DNA of 64,000 nt, from NCBI GenBank assembly GCA_000482765.1, contig AXWR01000012.1, forward strand, positions 17,372 through 81,371, written 5' to 3'. Of the stretch, positions 9,282 through 18,356 are shown in pieces. How positions within the stretch are numbered: position 1 is the first letter of the stretch; each line of letters opens with the position of its first letter. A model generated the notes under the pieces. It was not told the origin of the DNA, did no database searches, and was given only the letters and a program-made list of their open reading frames with translations. The translations under genes and the position numbers were made by a program. The DNA is from Meiothermus taiwanensis DSM 14542. Its GTDB lineage: Bacteria > Deinococcota > Deinococci > Deinococcales > Thermaceae.

Positions 9282-10271
9282 ATGGAGCTTGGAGTGTTAA
9301 TCATCGCTGGCATCGTTTTATTGGCCGTTTTCCTGTTCTTTTACCTAGTACCGGTTCCCCTCTGGATTACGGCCTTGTTTTCGGGTGTAAACGTACCGCT
9401 GACCTCCCTGGTTGGCATGCGTTTCCGACGAATCCCACCGGCGAAAATTGTGAACCCCATGATCAAGGCCTTTAAAGCAGGCATTCCGGTAGAGACCGCC
9501 AAGCTCGAGGCCCAGTACCTGGCCGGGGGCAACGTAGACCGGGTGGTCGATGCCCTCATCGCCGCTGATAAGGCCGGTATCAAGCTGAACTTCGACCGTG
9601 CCGCCGCCATTGACCTGGCCGGGCGGGATGTGCTCGAGGCTGTACGACTCTCGGTAAATCCAAAAGTGATTACCAGCCCCATGGTGGCAGGTATGGCTAA
9701 AGACGGCATCCAGCTGCTGGCCACCGCCCGCATCACCGTGCGGGCCAACATCGACCGCCTGGTGGGTGGGGCCGGTGAAGAAACCATCGTGGCCCGGGTG
9801 GGCGAGGGCATCGTGGCCTCCATCGGCCAGTCGGAGGATCACAAAATGGTGCTCGAGCAACCCGATCGCATCTCCAAAACCGTGCTGGCCAAAGGCCTGG
9901 ATGCCGGCACTGCTTTTGAAATCCTATCGGTGGACATCGCCGAGGTGGACGTGGGTAAAAACATCGGGGCCCAGCTTCGCACCGACCAGGCCGAGGCCGA
10001 CAAGAAAATTGCCCAGGCCAAGGCCGAGGAGCGCCGCGCGATGGCAGTGGCCCTGGAGCAAGAAAACGCAGCCCTGGTCGAAGCCATGCGGGCCAAGCTG
10101 GTTGAGGCCCAGGCGGCCGTACCTCTGGCCCTGGCCGAGGCCCTGCGCAGCGGCCGTATGGGGGTGATGGACTACTACCAGCTCAAAAACATTGAGGCCG
10201 ATACCGAGATGCGCGATTCTATCAGCAAAGCCAGCAGCAGCAACACCTCCGATGATGGCTCACAGCGCTAA
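9282..10271 (+). CDS. floA: flotillin-like protein FloA
   Basis: The 329-residue product begins with one membrane segment ([22 protein letters not shown]) and continues as the SPFH/YqfA family: [43 protein letters not shown], then an alanine- and glutamate-rich coil (about 235-290). Flotillin-like proteins organise membrane microdomains and membrane fluidity. The start is supported by GAGGAGG eight bases upstream. It lies 171 bases after nfeD, its usual partner. The gap holds only a small CGCCT/AGGCG hairpin (9244-9259) and no clear promoter. Confidence 0.95.
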   Translation: MELGVLIIAGIVLLAVFLFFYLVPVPLWITALFSGVNVPLTSLVGMRFRRIPPAKIVNPMIKAFKAGIPVETAKLEAQYLAGGNVDRVVDALIAADKAGIKLNFDRAAAIDLAGRDVLEAVRLSVNPKVITSPMVAGMAKDGIQLLATARITVRANIDRLVGGAGEETIVARVGEGIVASIGQSEDHKMVLEQPDRISKTVLAKGLDAGTAFEILSVDIAEVDVGKNIGAQLRTDQAEADKKIAQAKAEERRAMAVALEQENAALVEAMRAKLVEAQAAVPLALAEALRSGRMGVMDYYQLKNIEADTEMRDSISKASSSNTSDDGSQR

Positions 10272-10316
10272 GGACTGCACAGGTAGCACATCGCTCACCC
10301 CCACCTGGAGGGCCCC

Positions 10317-10805
10317 ATGGGCTTAGACGATCTTCTCGGCTTGTTGTTCTTGTTTTTTTTCATCGTGCTGCCAGCCTTACAGGGGTTGCTTCGGCGGGGC
10401 CAGCAGGTTCCCCCCGATTTCGAACCCGATGAGATCCTCTTACCCGGCGAGGAACGCCGCCCAGCCTCGAGCACCCCAGCACCCAGCAGCCCACCCGCCC
10501 AGCCCCCGGTAAAACAGCCGGCTCCGTCCCCCAAAGCACAAACCAGCCCACCCCCGCCCAGGCCACCCCGGCGCCTCGAGCAGGTCGAGCGTGAGCGTCA
10601 GGGCCGCCCCAGCCCCAGCCCACGCCCCCCTTCCGAACCCCCGCACAAATCCTCCAGTAAGCCGCTACCCAAGAGCAAGAAAACCACCGATCAGTGGGCG
10701 TTTTCCACCTCGACCCGTGCTATTCTGAACGGTGTGGTTTGGCACCAGATACTGGCCGAACCCAGGAGCCAATATTGGAGAAGAGTACGCAAAGCAAAAC
10801 GGTAA
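10317..10805 (+). CDS. hypothetical proline-rich membrane-anchored protein
   Basis: The 162-residue product has one N-terminal hydrophobic segment (LLGLLFLFFFIVLPALQGLL) followed by about 90 residues very rich in Pro, Ser and Lys/Arg, then a basic C-terminal tail (WRRVRKAKR). No known domain is recognised. It lies 45 bases after floA, and the phoH start lies inside its 3' end, so it belongs to the same operon. The design suggests a membrane-tethered disordered linker that could act with the flotillin, but that is inference from position. Confidence 0.75.
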   Translation: MGLDDLLGLLFLFFFIVLPALQGLLRRGQQVPPDFEPDEILLPGEERRPASSTPAPSSPPAQPPVKQPAPSPKAQTSPPPPRPPRRLEQVERERQGRPSPSPRPPSEPPHKSSSKPLPKSKKTTDQWAFSTSTRAILNGVVWHQILAEPRSQYWRRVRKAKR

Positions 10806-11746
10806 TTCCCCTTCGTTCGCCGCAAGAAGCCCTGTCCTTGCTGGGCCATGGGGATAAGCATCTAAAAACCCTTCGCAAGTTGTTGCCGGCCCAGCTCGTG
10901 GTGCGCGGGCAGGAGGTGCAGATCTCAGGCGATCCGGAAGCGGTGTGGCTGGCCGAGCGGGTCATCCGCGACCTGGTCACCCTGGTGCGCCAAGGTGCGG
11001 AAATTGACGCGGGCACCCTCGAGCAGGTCATCCTGGTGGCGGAGGGCGGCCAGTCGCTCCCGGTCGAAACCACCATACCCGCCCTCGGCGGCGAGATTAC
11101 CCTGCCGGGCCGGTTGAAGCCCAAAACCCCGGGCCAGCGGCAGTACGTGGAGGCCATCAGCACCCACGACATCACCTTTGGCATCGGCCCGGCTGGCACT
11201 GGTAAAACCTACCTGGCCGTCGCCATGGCGGTGGCTTTTCTCAAAGCCAAGAAAATCAAGCGCATCATCCTGACCCGTCCGGCCGTGGAAGCTGGGGAGC
11301 GACTGGGCTTTTTACCGGGGGATCTCCAGGCCAAAATCGACCCCTATCTGCGTCCGCTCTACGATGCCCTGTTCGACATGATTGATGCCGAGCGCTTTGA
11401 ACAGTACATCCAGTCGGGGGTGATCGAGGTGGCCCCTCTGGCCTTCATGCGGGGCCGCACCCTGAACGACGCCTTCATCATCCTGGACGAGGCCCAGAAC
11501 ACCACCCCCGAGCAGATGAAAATGTTCCTGACCCGCATGGGCTTTAATAGCCGGGTGGTCATCACCGGCGACATTACCCAGATCGACCTACCCAAGGCGC
11601 AAAAAAGCGGCCTGGTAGAGGCCCTGCGCATTCTAAAGGGCATCCAGGGCATTGCCCAGCAACGCTTTTTGGAGTCCGATGTGGTGCGCCACCCCCTGGT
11701 AGCCCGCATCATCAAAGCCTACGAAGCCCATGAGCACGAGAGCTGA
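10775..11746 (+). CDS. phoH: PhoH family ATPase
   Basis: From the TTG start the product is 323 residues. It has an N-terminal KH-like region and a P-loop ATPase with Walker [12 protein letters not shown] and a Walker B/DEAQN box ([21 protein letters not shown]), as in bacterial PhoH/PhoL. These proteins are probable RNA helicase-like ATPases and are often encoded next to ybeY, as here. The TTG at 10775 is chosen because AGGAG (10764-10768) precedes it at ideal distance. It overlaps the upstream gene by 31 bases in another frame. A longer frame upstream lacks such support. Confidence 0.9.
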   Translation: MEKSTQSKTVIPLRSPQEALSLLGHGDKHLKTLRKLLPAQLVVRGQEVQISGDPEAVWLAERVIRDLVTLVRQGAEIDAGTLEQVILVAEGGQSLPVETTIPALGGEITLPGRLKPKTPGQRQYVEAISTHDITFGIGPAGTGKTYLAVAMAVAFLKAKKIKRIILTRPAVEAGERLGFLPGDLQAKIDPYLRPLYDALFDMIDAERFEQYIQSGVIEVAPLAFMRGRTLNDAFIILDEAQNTTPEQMKMFLTRMGFNSRVVITGDITQIDLPKAQKSGLVEALRILKGIQGIAQQRFLESDVVRHPLVARIIKAYEAHEHES

Positions 11747-11748
11747 CC

Positions 11749-12174
11749 ATGGGAGCGGTAGATCTGGTTGCACACACCCGAGTACCTCGAGGTCTGGGCC
11801 CTGCGGTGCGCAGGGCGCTCGGGCTTCTACTGGCGGAGCTGGGGCATGAGGACAAGTCTCTAACCCTGATCCTTACCAACGACGACGAGATACGGGCCCT
11901 CAAGCAACAGCACTGGGGCGAGGATGCCCCTACCGATGTTTTATCGTTTCCCACCTATGAACCGGGCGACCCCTTCATCCCGCCGCACCTGGGCGACATC
12001 GTGATCAGCCTGGATACTGCCCGCCGCCAGGCCGAGCAGTTTGGGCACAGTCTTCAGCACGAGGTTAAAGTGCTGGCCGCCCATTCTCTTTGGCACCTGC
12101 TGGGGCACGACCACCGCTCCGAGGCCGAATGGGAGGGGTTCAGGCGGGTGCAGGCCCGCATCCTCGAGCTCTGA
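11749..12174 (+). CDS. ybeY: endoribonuclease YbeY (16S rRNA maturation)
   Basis: The 141-residue product ends with the zinc-binding motif HSLWHLLGHDH and contains APTDVLSFP and LGDIVIS, all diagnostic of YbeY. The enzyme takes part in 16S rRNA 3'-end maturation and ribosome quality control. It starts two bases after the phoH stop, with GAGAG upstream, and is followed three bases after its stop by dgkA; phoH–ybeY–dgkA is a widely conserved order. Confidence 0.95.
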   Translation: MGAVDLVAHTRVPRGLGPAVRRALGLLLAELGHEDKSLTLILTNDDEIRALKQQHWGEDAPTDVLSFPTYEPGDPFIPPHLGDIVISLDTARRQAEQFGHSLQHEVKVLAAHSLWHLLGHDHRSEAEWEGFRRVQARILEL

Positions 12175-12177
12175 ACC

Positions 12178-12582
12178 ATGCCAACCCGCCCCCCGCCACC
12201 CAAACCTGGAACCGATCCCCTACCGCTGCGCGGCCTTCGGGCTTCGTTTGGCTATGCCTGGGCCGGGGTGCGTTATGCCTGGAAAAGCCAGCGCAACTTC
12301 CGCCTCGAGGTTTATGTGGCCGCTCTGGCCCTGGGCCTGGCCTGGTGGCTGAAGGTCAACCCGGTGCCGGTGCTTCTGTTGATAGCCCTGGTCTTGGGCC
12401 TCGAGCTCATCAACACCGCCCTCGAGGCCGTGGTAGATCTGGTCTCCCCCAACTACCACCCACTTGCCAAAGCCGCCAAAGACATCGCCGCGGCCAGCGT
12501 ACTGATAGTGAGCACAATTGCTGCTCTGATCGGTTTTTTGCTGTTTTTCCCGCCGCTTGTGAGCCGGCTGGGGCTGTGGTAA
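12178..12582 (+). CDS. dgkA: diacylglycerol/undecaprenol kinase family protein
   Basis: The 134-residue product has a short basic, proline-rich start, then FGYAWAGVRYAWKSQRNFRLE and the DgkA signature ELINTALEAVVDLVSP between hydrophobic helices; three or four membrane segments are visible. Members phosphorylate diacylglycerol or undecaprenol with ATP in the inner membrane. Which lipid is used here cannot be read, but the proteins that follow ybeY in other bacteria are often undecaprenol kinases. Its last codons contain the promoter for the next gene. Confidence 0.92.
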   Translation: MPTRPPPPKPGTDPLPLRGLRASFGYAWAGVRYAWKSQRNFRLEVYVAALALGLAWWLKVNPVPVLLLIALVLGLELINTALEAVVDLVSPNYHPLAKAAKDIAAASVLIVSTIAALIGFLLFFPPLVSRLGLW

Positions 12583-12585
12583 ACT
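12557..12585 (+). promoter_or_regulatory. promoter TTGTGA-N17-TAAACT for the CBS-domain gene
   Basis: TTGTGA (12557-12562) and TAAACT (12580-12585) are 17 bases apart and overlap the dgkA stop. The predicted start near 12592 leaves a leader of about 97 bases before the ATG at 12689. Confidence 0.6.
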
Positions 12586-12688
12586 CTCGGCTAGTAGCGT
12601 ATGGACTCCCCACCCAAAGCCTGGTCCTGGCCTTGCCCTGGGACACTCCGGGGCAGGTTAGCTTTTGGTTGGGCCTGACGCGAACCCT

Positions 12689-14065
12689 ATGGAAAGTATC
12701 CCTGGTAGTCTTGGCATCATCGCTTTGCTCATCCTGGTCAACGCTTTTTTCGTTACGGCTGAATTCTCCCTGGTAGCCATCCGGCGCAGCCGGGTCGAGT
12801 ACCTGGCTGAAAGCGGTTCCTGGCAGGGCCGGCTGCTCAAAGATGCCATGGCCCGGCTTGACGCCTACATTGCCACCACCCAGCTGGGCATCACCGCCAC
12901 CAATCTGGTGCTGGGGGCTTTTGGGGAACCATACGTCACCCGGCTGATTGTGACTGGTATCGGGGCGCTGTTCGGCCAGCCCCAGGCCGCTGCTGCGGCC
13001 GAAAGCAGCCTGCTTTCCAGCATTAGCTTTGTGCTTTCGGTGGTTTTCATCACCTTCGTTACGGTGCTCTTTGGTGAGCTTATTCCTAAAGGCATCGCCC
13101 TGCAGCGCACCGAGCAGGTTGCAGTCTTCACCATTCTGCCGCTCAATATTTTCCAGCGGCTCACCACACCGCTGGTCTGGTTGTTCAACCGCAGCGGCAA
13201 TTTTTTCCTCAGGCTGATGGGCCTCAAGGAGGCACCCTCGCACTCCATGGTCGGCAGTGCCGAAGAGCTCAAGCTCATCGTGGAGGCTTCATCTAAAGAA
13301 GGTGTACTGGACGAGAGCGAGGGGGAGATTATCAGCCAGATCCTCGACCTCGAGGAAACCCTGGTGCGCTCGATCATGGTGCCAAGGGTAGAGATGGTCA
13401 CCATATCCGCCGAGGCCAGCCTGCGCGACTTTTGGGCCATGGCCCGCGAGCACCGCTACTCCCGGGTTCCGGTATACCAGGAAACCATCGACAACATCAT
13501 CGGGGTGGCCTATATCAAAGACCTGCTGGAGTACAGCGGCCCGGAGCTGGACAGCATCAAGGTGGGTAGCATCTGCCACCCAGCCTATTTTGTTCCCGAG
13601 ACCATGGGCGCCCGGGAGCTGTTGCGCGAGATGCGCCGTCGCAAAACCCATATGGCCATCGTGGTGGACGAGTTCAAAGGCACCGCGGGCCTGGTCACCC
13701 TCGAGGACATCATCGAGGAAATTATCGGTGAAATCTACGACGAGTCGGACGAGGAAGAGGTGGCCCCGGTGCAGCAGATTGCCGAGGGGGTGTACCTGCT
13801 CGATGCCTCGGTTCCGCTCGAAGAGGCCTCTAAAAAGCTGGGCATCGAACTGCCCGAAGGCGAGTACGATACCCTCTCGGGCTTCCTGATGAATGAGTTT
13901 GGACACATTCCGGAGGCAGGGGAAAAGCTCGAGTACGGTGGTTATGAGTTCATCGTCGAAACCGCCGACCCCCGGGGCATCGAGCGCGTGCGGGCCCAAA
14001 AGCGGGCCCCCACACCCACCGACGACGAAACCCTTAGCGAATCGGTGACTTCAGAAGAAGCCTAG
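12689..14065 (+). CDS. CorC/HlyC-type CNNM and CBS domain membrane protein
   Basis: From the ATG at 12689 the product is 458 residues. It has a DUF21/CNNM membrane domain of about four helices (1-190), a pair of CBS domains (about 210-335, with VPRVEMVTISAEASL and VPVYQETIDNIIGVAYIKDLL), and the C-terminal CorC/HlyC domain (about 350-435) ending in an acidic tail. Such proteins are called hemolysin-like but are now linked to Mg or Co efflux. The CBS pair probably senses nucleotide. A TTG at 12665 would add eight residues; the ATG directly precedes the first membrane helix and is preferred. Confidence 0.92.
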   Translation: MESIPGSLGIIALLILVNAFFVTAEFSLVAIRRSRVEYLAESGSWQGRLLKDAMARLDAYIATTQLGITATNLVLGAFGEPYVTRLIVTGIGALFGQPQAAAAAESSLLSSISFVLSVVFITFVTVLFGELIPKGIALQRTEQVAVFTILPLNIFQRLTTPLVWLFNRSGNFFLRLMGLKEAPSHSMVGSAEELKLIVEASSKEGVLDESEGEIISQILDLEETLVRSIMVPRVEMVTISAEASLRDFWAMAREHRYSRVPVYQETIDNIIGVAYIKDLLEYSGPELDSIKVGSICHPAYFVPETMGARELLREMRRRKTHMAIVVDEFKGTAGLVTLEDIIEEIIGEIYDESDEEEVAPVQQIAEGVYLLDASVPLEEASKKLGIELPEGEYDTLSGFLMNEFGHIPEAGEKLEYGGYEFIVETADPRGIERVRAQKRAPTPTDDETLSESVTSEEA

Positions 14066-14071
14066 GTACGG

Positions 14072-14077
14072 TATGCT
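14072..14077 (+). promoter_or_regulatory. -10 element (TATGCT) for leaderless cdd
   Basis: TATGCT ends six bases before the cdd GTG start at 14084, with no Shine-Dalgarno. It lies just past the preceding stop codon. Confidence 0.6.
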
Positions 14078-14083
14078 AGGGCC

Positions 14084-14497
14084 GTGTCCGAAACACCCAA
14101 AGAGATATTAGAACTGCTCCACCAGCTCCTAGAACGCTCCTACTCGCCCTACTCAGGCTTCGCCGTGGCGGCGGTGATCAAGTCGGGGTCGGGCCGGCTG
14201 TACGGAGGGGTTAATGTCGAAAACGCCGCCTACCCCCTCTCACGCTGCGCCGAACAATCGGCCACTTTGCAGATGGTTTCGGCTGGAGAGCGCGAGATCG
14301 CCGAGGTCTGGGTGCTCAGCCGAGGATCACAACCGGCCACCCCTTGCGGCGGCTGCCGGCAGGTGTTGAGCGAGTTCGCTCTTCCCAGCGTGCCCGTGCA
14401 CTGCCTGAGTCTCAACGGCCCCGAGCTGCACACCACCGTGGGTGCGCTGCTACCCCACGCCTTTAACAAGCAGTACCTCCAGCCAGACCCGGATTAA
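14084..14497 (+). CDS. cdd: cytidine deaminase
   Basis: The 137-residue product shows the zinc-dependent deaminase motifs: NVENAAYPLSRCAEQ, with the Cys ligand and catalytic Glu in CAE, and PCGGCRQVLSE, with the other two Cys ligands. Tetrameric cytidine deaminases of this size convert cytidine and deoxycytidine to uridines in pyrimidine salvage. GTG start with a leaderless promoter. It converges with the minus-strand polysaccharide locus, with one base between stops. A weak ACCCGG/CCGGGT hairpin (14487-14510) spans the junction. Confidence 0.95.
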   Translation: MSETPKEILELLHQLLERSYSPYSGFAVAAVIKSGSGRLYGGVNVENAAYPLSRCAEQSATLQMVSAGEREIAEVWVLSRGSQPATPCGGCRQVLSEFALPSVPVHCLSLNGPELHTTVGALLPHAFNKQYLQPDPD

Positions 14498-14498
14498 T

Positions 14499-15185
14499 CT
14501 ATAACCGGGTTAGGTCGCGGTTGCTGACAAAGGTTGGTAGCCCATAGTACATCGCCCGGAGTCGGGCAAAGCCCTCGAGCCAAAAACGATCGGCGTAGTC
14601 CAGTGCATAGAGCTCGAGGCCAAACCCCTGCAAGCGAAATAGGCAGCTCAGGTTGTACTCGAGCTCGTAGGTGGGCAGCACCCGGTAGCCCCCGGGCGTC
14701 CAGGTGGTGGAAAACGACTCCAGAACCACCCCGTCAACCAGGCTCGACAGCTCGGGCAGAAGATGAAACCCACGGTTGGCGTATAGCCGCCTGGGGCCAA
14801 CCAGCGCGCGCAACCGAGCTATGAGCTGGAGCATGGCACCCCGATCCTGGGGGTTGAGGGTTGCGGCGTCTAGGGTATCCAAAAACAAACCCTCAAATCC
14901 CATATCAATGGCCTTCTGGGCCTCATTCAGTCGATTCTTAATCCAATCGGGGTGGGCCGGGTCCACATAAACCGTGTTCCAGTCCAGGTTGCGAGCATTG
15001 CGGTGCCACGGCGCCGGGATGGGCTGATCCTCGCCCAGGCTCAGATAGGCCAGCGGCCGGGTGTCTTGGCTGCGCAGCCACTGAAGCTCTATAGGGGTAT
15101 AGGCCCAGGTTTGCAACACCACCTGAGCATAGCGGCGCAGTTGTTGCAGGCGCCCTTTACCGTAATAAAAAGCCAAGGCTCGCAT
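14499..15185 (-). CDS. GH114/PelA-hydrolase-like TIM-barrel protein
   Basis: The 228-residue product resembles the TM1410/GH114-type fold shared by endo-alpha-1,4-galactosaminidases and the hydrolase half of PelA. Visible marks are LAYLSLGE, the WNTVYVDPAHPDWIKNRL segment and GFEGLFLDTLDAA, whose Asp residues are the likely catalytic ones. There is no signal peptide, so as annotated it would be cytoplasmic; either the start is mis-set or it truly differs from secreted relatives. It is last in the minus-strand locus, 24 bases after the membrane-protein gene. The probable role is trimming or degrading a galactosamine-containing polymer; substrate is inferred from the family and from the PelF neighbour. 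Confidence 0.7.
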   Translation of the reverse strand: MRALAFYYGKGRLQQLRRYAQVVLQTWAYTPIELQWLRSQDTRPLAYLSLGEDQPIPAPWHRNARNLDWNTVYVDPAHPDWIKNRLNEAQKAIDMGFEGLFLDTLDAATLNPQDRGAMLQLIARLRALVGPRRLYANRGFHLLPELSSLVDGVVLESFSTTWTPGGYRVLPTYELEYNLSCLFRLQGFGLELYALDYADRFWLEGFARLRAMYYGLPTFVSNRDLTRL

Positions 15186-15209
15186 CGGCGCTTGAGGTGC
15201 ATCTTCAAC

Positions 15210-16640
15210 TCACTGGTAGTTGCGCAACTCACGTAAGACCGGCAAAGCCACCAGCAACAAGTAACTGGTAAAAACCCCACACCCAAGCAAGTAGCTCACC
15301 GACTCGTCCAGAGGAAGTACACCCTGGATGGACAGAGCAAACACCACGGCGTACACCAGCAAGGCCAGCATCATACCCAGCAAAACCCTCAGGGTGCGGT
15401 TCATAGAAGTGAGGGTAAAGGCCACAAAAAATCCAATACCTAACAGGAAGTTCGCAACTAAAAAGACTTCCGACTCCGGGCTGTTGAGGTTGAAAAAAAC
15501 TTTGGCCAACAGGCTTATCGCCAGCAACAACCCAGCATATGAAGCCAGCGCGGATAGAAAAATACGGTTGATGTTGCGGGCAAACACCCTCAAGTCGCTG
15601 GTGCTGGCCAGCAACACGCTCACCCGCTCCAGAAAAACCCGCAACTGCCATTCCAACCCGCCCATGCTCAGCACCAGCGGTACCACCGCCAGCCCCAGCA
15701 CAATGGATGTACCGGTAACCCAGTGCCAGAAGGGATTGATGAAAACAAAAACCGCGCTAAAAAATCCATATAGCACCAGTGGTATCGCATCCAGCCAGTC
15801 GGCTTTCTGCAGCACCTTCCAGGGCGAGTGTCCCACTTTGGTTCGCAGGTCGAGAAGGGCGGCGGCCACACTTAGCAGAACAGAAATCATCATAACCACA
15901 ACTGTGTTAGCAGCACCCAGTAGGTCAGGAAACCACAAAAACAAAACCCCCACCAGTGCCGCCGGCAAAGCCGCCAGCAACAGCCAAAGTTCACGCTTAT
16001 ACAAAAGCAGGATGCTCGAGGCCATATGATAAGCCGTCTGTAAAACCACCAAGACCGAGAGGGCCAGGTCGGCCTGTAGAAGCAGCGAAACAAGTAAAGC
16101 CGGCCCCAGGCCTAGAAAAAACATGGTTTGCAAGAGCCTACGGGCCTCAGCAGCAAACCCTCGGCCCATCAGCACATAGGCCAGGCGAATCATGCCCTGG
16201 CTCCAAGCCCAGCCCAGAATCGCCGATAAAATCAGGCCGAGGGTGGCTTCCCGGGCACCCACCCAGGCAAAAATCGCCGGAAAAAACAGGCCGGGCATCC
16301 CGTAAAAAAGCCCATGCGAAAGCTCTCGTAAAGTTTCGGGCAGGCGATTGGCTTTACGTCTGGAAGCAGCCGCTCGACGCGGCGCTATCCGATAGAGCGC
16401 TTCCGCCAGCTCAAACACATTGGGGTATCCGTAGCGTTCCAGCACCATTCGGTCGTTGTAGCCGTGAGCCTCGAGCACCGCAGCCACCTGCTGGGCATCC
16501 ACTGCGGTTTCAATCAACGGCCCGAGGTGTTGCAACAGCGGCGTTAGGCGATCCGTGGCACCCACCGGGTAACCAGTGCGGGTGTAGCTGGCTAAGACCG
16601 CCACCCCCCGCTCGCTATAAAACTCTGTACGCTGGCTCAT
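15210..16640 (-). CDS. polytopic membrane protein of the Pel-like locus, possible exporter
   Basis: From the ATG at 16640 the product is 476 residues: a soluble N-terminal part of about 120 residues ending in a basic stretch (RRAAASRRKANR), then about 11-12 hydrophobic helices to the C-terminus. No motif of a named family is certain. Its position next to a PelF-type glycosyltransferase, and its helix number, suggest a PelG-like or MOP-flippase-like role in moving polysaccharide across the membrane; that is inference. A TTG at 16691 would add 17 residues, but GAGGAG precedes the ATG at 16640. It may have its own promoter. Confidence 0.65.
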   Translation of the reverse strand: MSQRTEFYSERGVAVLASYTRTGYPVGATDRLTPLLQHLGPLIETAVDAQQVAAVLEAHGYNDRMVLERYGYPNVFELAEALYRIAPRRAAASRRKANRLPETLRELSHGLFYGMPGLFFPAIFAWVGAREATLGLILSAILGWAWSQGMIRLAYVLMGRGFAAEARRLLQTMFFLGLGPALLVSLLLQADLALSVLVVLQTAYHMASSILLLYKRELWLLLAALPAALVGVLFLWFPDLLGAANTVVVMMISVLLSVAAALLDLRTKVGHSPWKVLQKADWLDAIPLVLYGFFSAVFVFINPFWHWVTGTSIVLGLAVVPLVLSMGGLEWQLRVFLERVSVLLASTSDLRVFARNINRIFLSALASYAGLLLAISLLAKVFFNLNSPESEVFLVANFLLGIGFFVAFTLTSMNRTLRVLLGMMLALLVYAVVFALSIQGVLPLDESVSYLLGCGVFTSYLLLVALPVLRELRNYQ

Positions 16641-16791
16641 GCCGACTGCCACTCCTCGAGGTGTCCCACCGGCCTTCCGCCAACGGTTCAAATTTGCATG
16701 CGCTCCTGCGAAGTTGTGACAGGAGGGTGCATCCTACCATCCATTGCCTTGCCCACCTTCTCAATGAGGCTCCACGATACCCCACCACACA

Positions 16792-16820
16792 GATATATGC
16801 ATCGTAACAGACCCTGTCGG
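16792..16820 (-). promoter_or_regulatory. possible internal promoter CCGACA-N17-TATATC
   Basis: On the minus strand CCGACA (16820-16815) and TATATC (16797-16792) are 17 bases apart in the 141-base gap (192 bases to the preferred ATG) between the glycosyltransferase and the membrane-protein gene. Both hexamers are imperfect. Confidence 0.3.
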
Positions 16821-16832
16821 GGGTAAGGAATC

Positions 16833-18335
16833 TCATGTAACAGCCTCACCACTACCTACCAGCATCAGATCAGCCCTATCTTTCGCTTCTTCTTGGACAG
16901 GAACTCGCCCGGCTTGAGCCGCGAAAACCACGTCCTGGTACATTTTCCGGTAGTCGTTCAGAAAACGCTCGAGGGTAAAGTATTTGAGCACCCGGGCCCG
17001 CGCCGCTTTACCCAAAGCAATTCGACGTTCATCATCGAGCAAGAGCTCAACGCATGCCTTGCCCATAGCCACAGGGTCGCGGGCCAGCACCAGAATGCCT
17101 GCATCCCCTACCGCCTCCGCCACCCCCCCCACATCGGTGGAAACTGTAGCCCGCTCACACGACATAGCCTCAATCACCGCGTAAGGGAAACTCTCCGAGA
17201 TGCTGCTCAGCACCACCACATGGCCGGCCTGATAGCCCTTTGCGACTGGTGAAACACGGCCTTCGAAGCTCGCTGCCCCCTGCAGTCCCAACCTAACGAT
17301 AAGCTCTTCGCAGCTCGCTCGATAAGGCTCGTTGCCCTTTGGAGTAGGACCAAAAATGCGCAAGCGAGCATTGGGAACCTGCTCTTTGGTGTATGCAAAT
17401 GCTTCAATCAAGGTATGCAGGTCTTTAAGGGGGTCGATACGGCCTACAAAAACGAGTGTTGGCAGATCGGGTTCTACTGCGGGTGGCGGAAACTGCGTTG
17501 GGTCGATGCCGTTGTGTATCGGTCGAATAGAGGAAGGAAAAGCCCCGTTGCGTTCCTCCCAGCGGCGGTTGTACTCCGAGACCGGCACGATCAGATCGGC
17601 CATGCGGTAGGCCGCGCTCGAGAGCAAGCGGAAAAAGTTCAGAATTAGGATTCGTACCGAAGAGCTATAGGGCGCCTGAAGGTAGCTTAGATAGCGCTCC
17701 CGAAGGTACACCCCATGCTCGGTAAGCACAAAAGGAGCCTGGTGATACCATTTGCCCACCATTCCAACCAAGGCTGCAGGCCCGTTAGAAACGGCATGAT
17801 AGATCTGGGCCTTGGGTGGTATGAGCAGTAAAGGACGGAGCAGGTGCTCGATCAAGTCCGTAGCCTGCAAGGCATCCTGCAGGGTTAATTCCGGTAGCTC
17901 GGTGCCTGAAACAGCCTGGGACTGGCACTCCTTCCAAGCCTTAATCAAACGCCCGATCGAGCCTTCGCTTAGTAAGGCCTCTCCCAGATCAGCCTGCTGG
18001 GCGTAACCAGCCATCGCCCTTAGGGCCCAAAGAAAATAGGTGGTGCCCCAGTTAGGCCTTACCAAAGCATTCACAAAACTTTGATGAACCTGGTTAAACC
18101 AGCGGGAGGTGCGGTTCCTGGAGCGGCCTCTGCGAACCGAGCTCCATAAAGGGAAATTCACCACGCCTTTTAGGTTGGCGGGGGGAGGGTAAACAGCTTT
18201 TTCCAGGCCGTTGCCGGTGAGGGCAATTACTTCAAATTCCATTTCCTGGAGCCCACGAATTAGCTGGTCACACCAGACGCTTACCCCTCCTTCCACAAAG
18301 GGATAGGTTCCTTCGGTAATCAGGGCAATTCTCAT
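16833..18335 (-). CDS. pelF: PelF-type family 4 glycosyltransferase
   Basis: The 500-residue product starts MRIALITEGTYPFVEGGVSVW, the characteristic PelF N-terminus (DUF3492). It continues with LTEHGVYLRERYLSYL and DLIVPVSEYNRRWEERNGA, then the GT4 donor site: FVGRIDPLKDLHTLIEAF, SSISESFPYAVIEAMSCERATVSTDVGG. PelF is the cytoplasmic GT-B transferase that builds the GalNAc-rich Pel exopolysaccharide from UDP-sugar. Between residues 90 and 190 there is an extra variable region. The gene starts 21 bases after the deacetylase-like gene, so they are co-transcribed. Family assignment is strong; the exact sugar is inferred. Confidence 0.88.
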   Translation of the reverse strand: MRIALITEGTYPFVEGGVSVWCDQLIRGLQEMEFEVIALTGNGLEKAVYPPPANLKGVVNFPLWSSVRRGRSRNRTSRWFNQVHQSFVNALVRPNWGTTYFLWALRAMAGYAQQADLGEALLSEGSIGRLIKAWKECQSQAVSGTELPELTLQDALQATDLIEHLLRPLLLIPPKAQIYHAVSNGPAALVGMVGKWYHQAPFVLTEHGVYLRERYLSYLQAPYSSSVRILILNFFRLLSSAAYRMADLIVPVSEYNRRWEERNGAFPSSIRPIHNGIDPTQFPPPAVEPDLPTLVFVGRIDPLKDLHTLIEAFAYTKEQVPNARLRIFGPTPKGNEPYRASCEELIVRLGLQGAASFEGRVSPVAKGYQAGHVVVLSSISESFPYAVIEAMSCERATVSTDVGGVAEAVGDAGILVLARDPVAMGKACVELLLDDERRIALGKAARARVLKYFTLERFLNDYRKMYQDVVFAAQAGRVPVQEEAKDRADLMLVGSGEAVT

Positions 18336-18356
18336 AAAATCTGTTCAAGACCTCCC

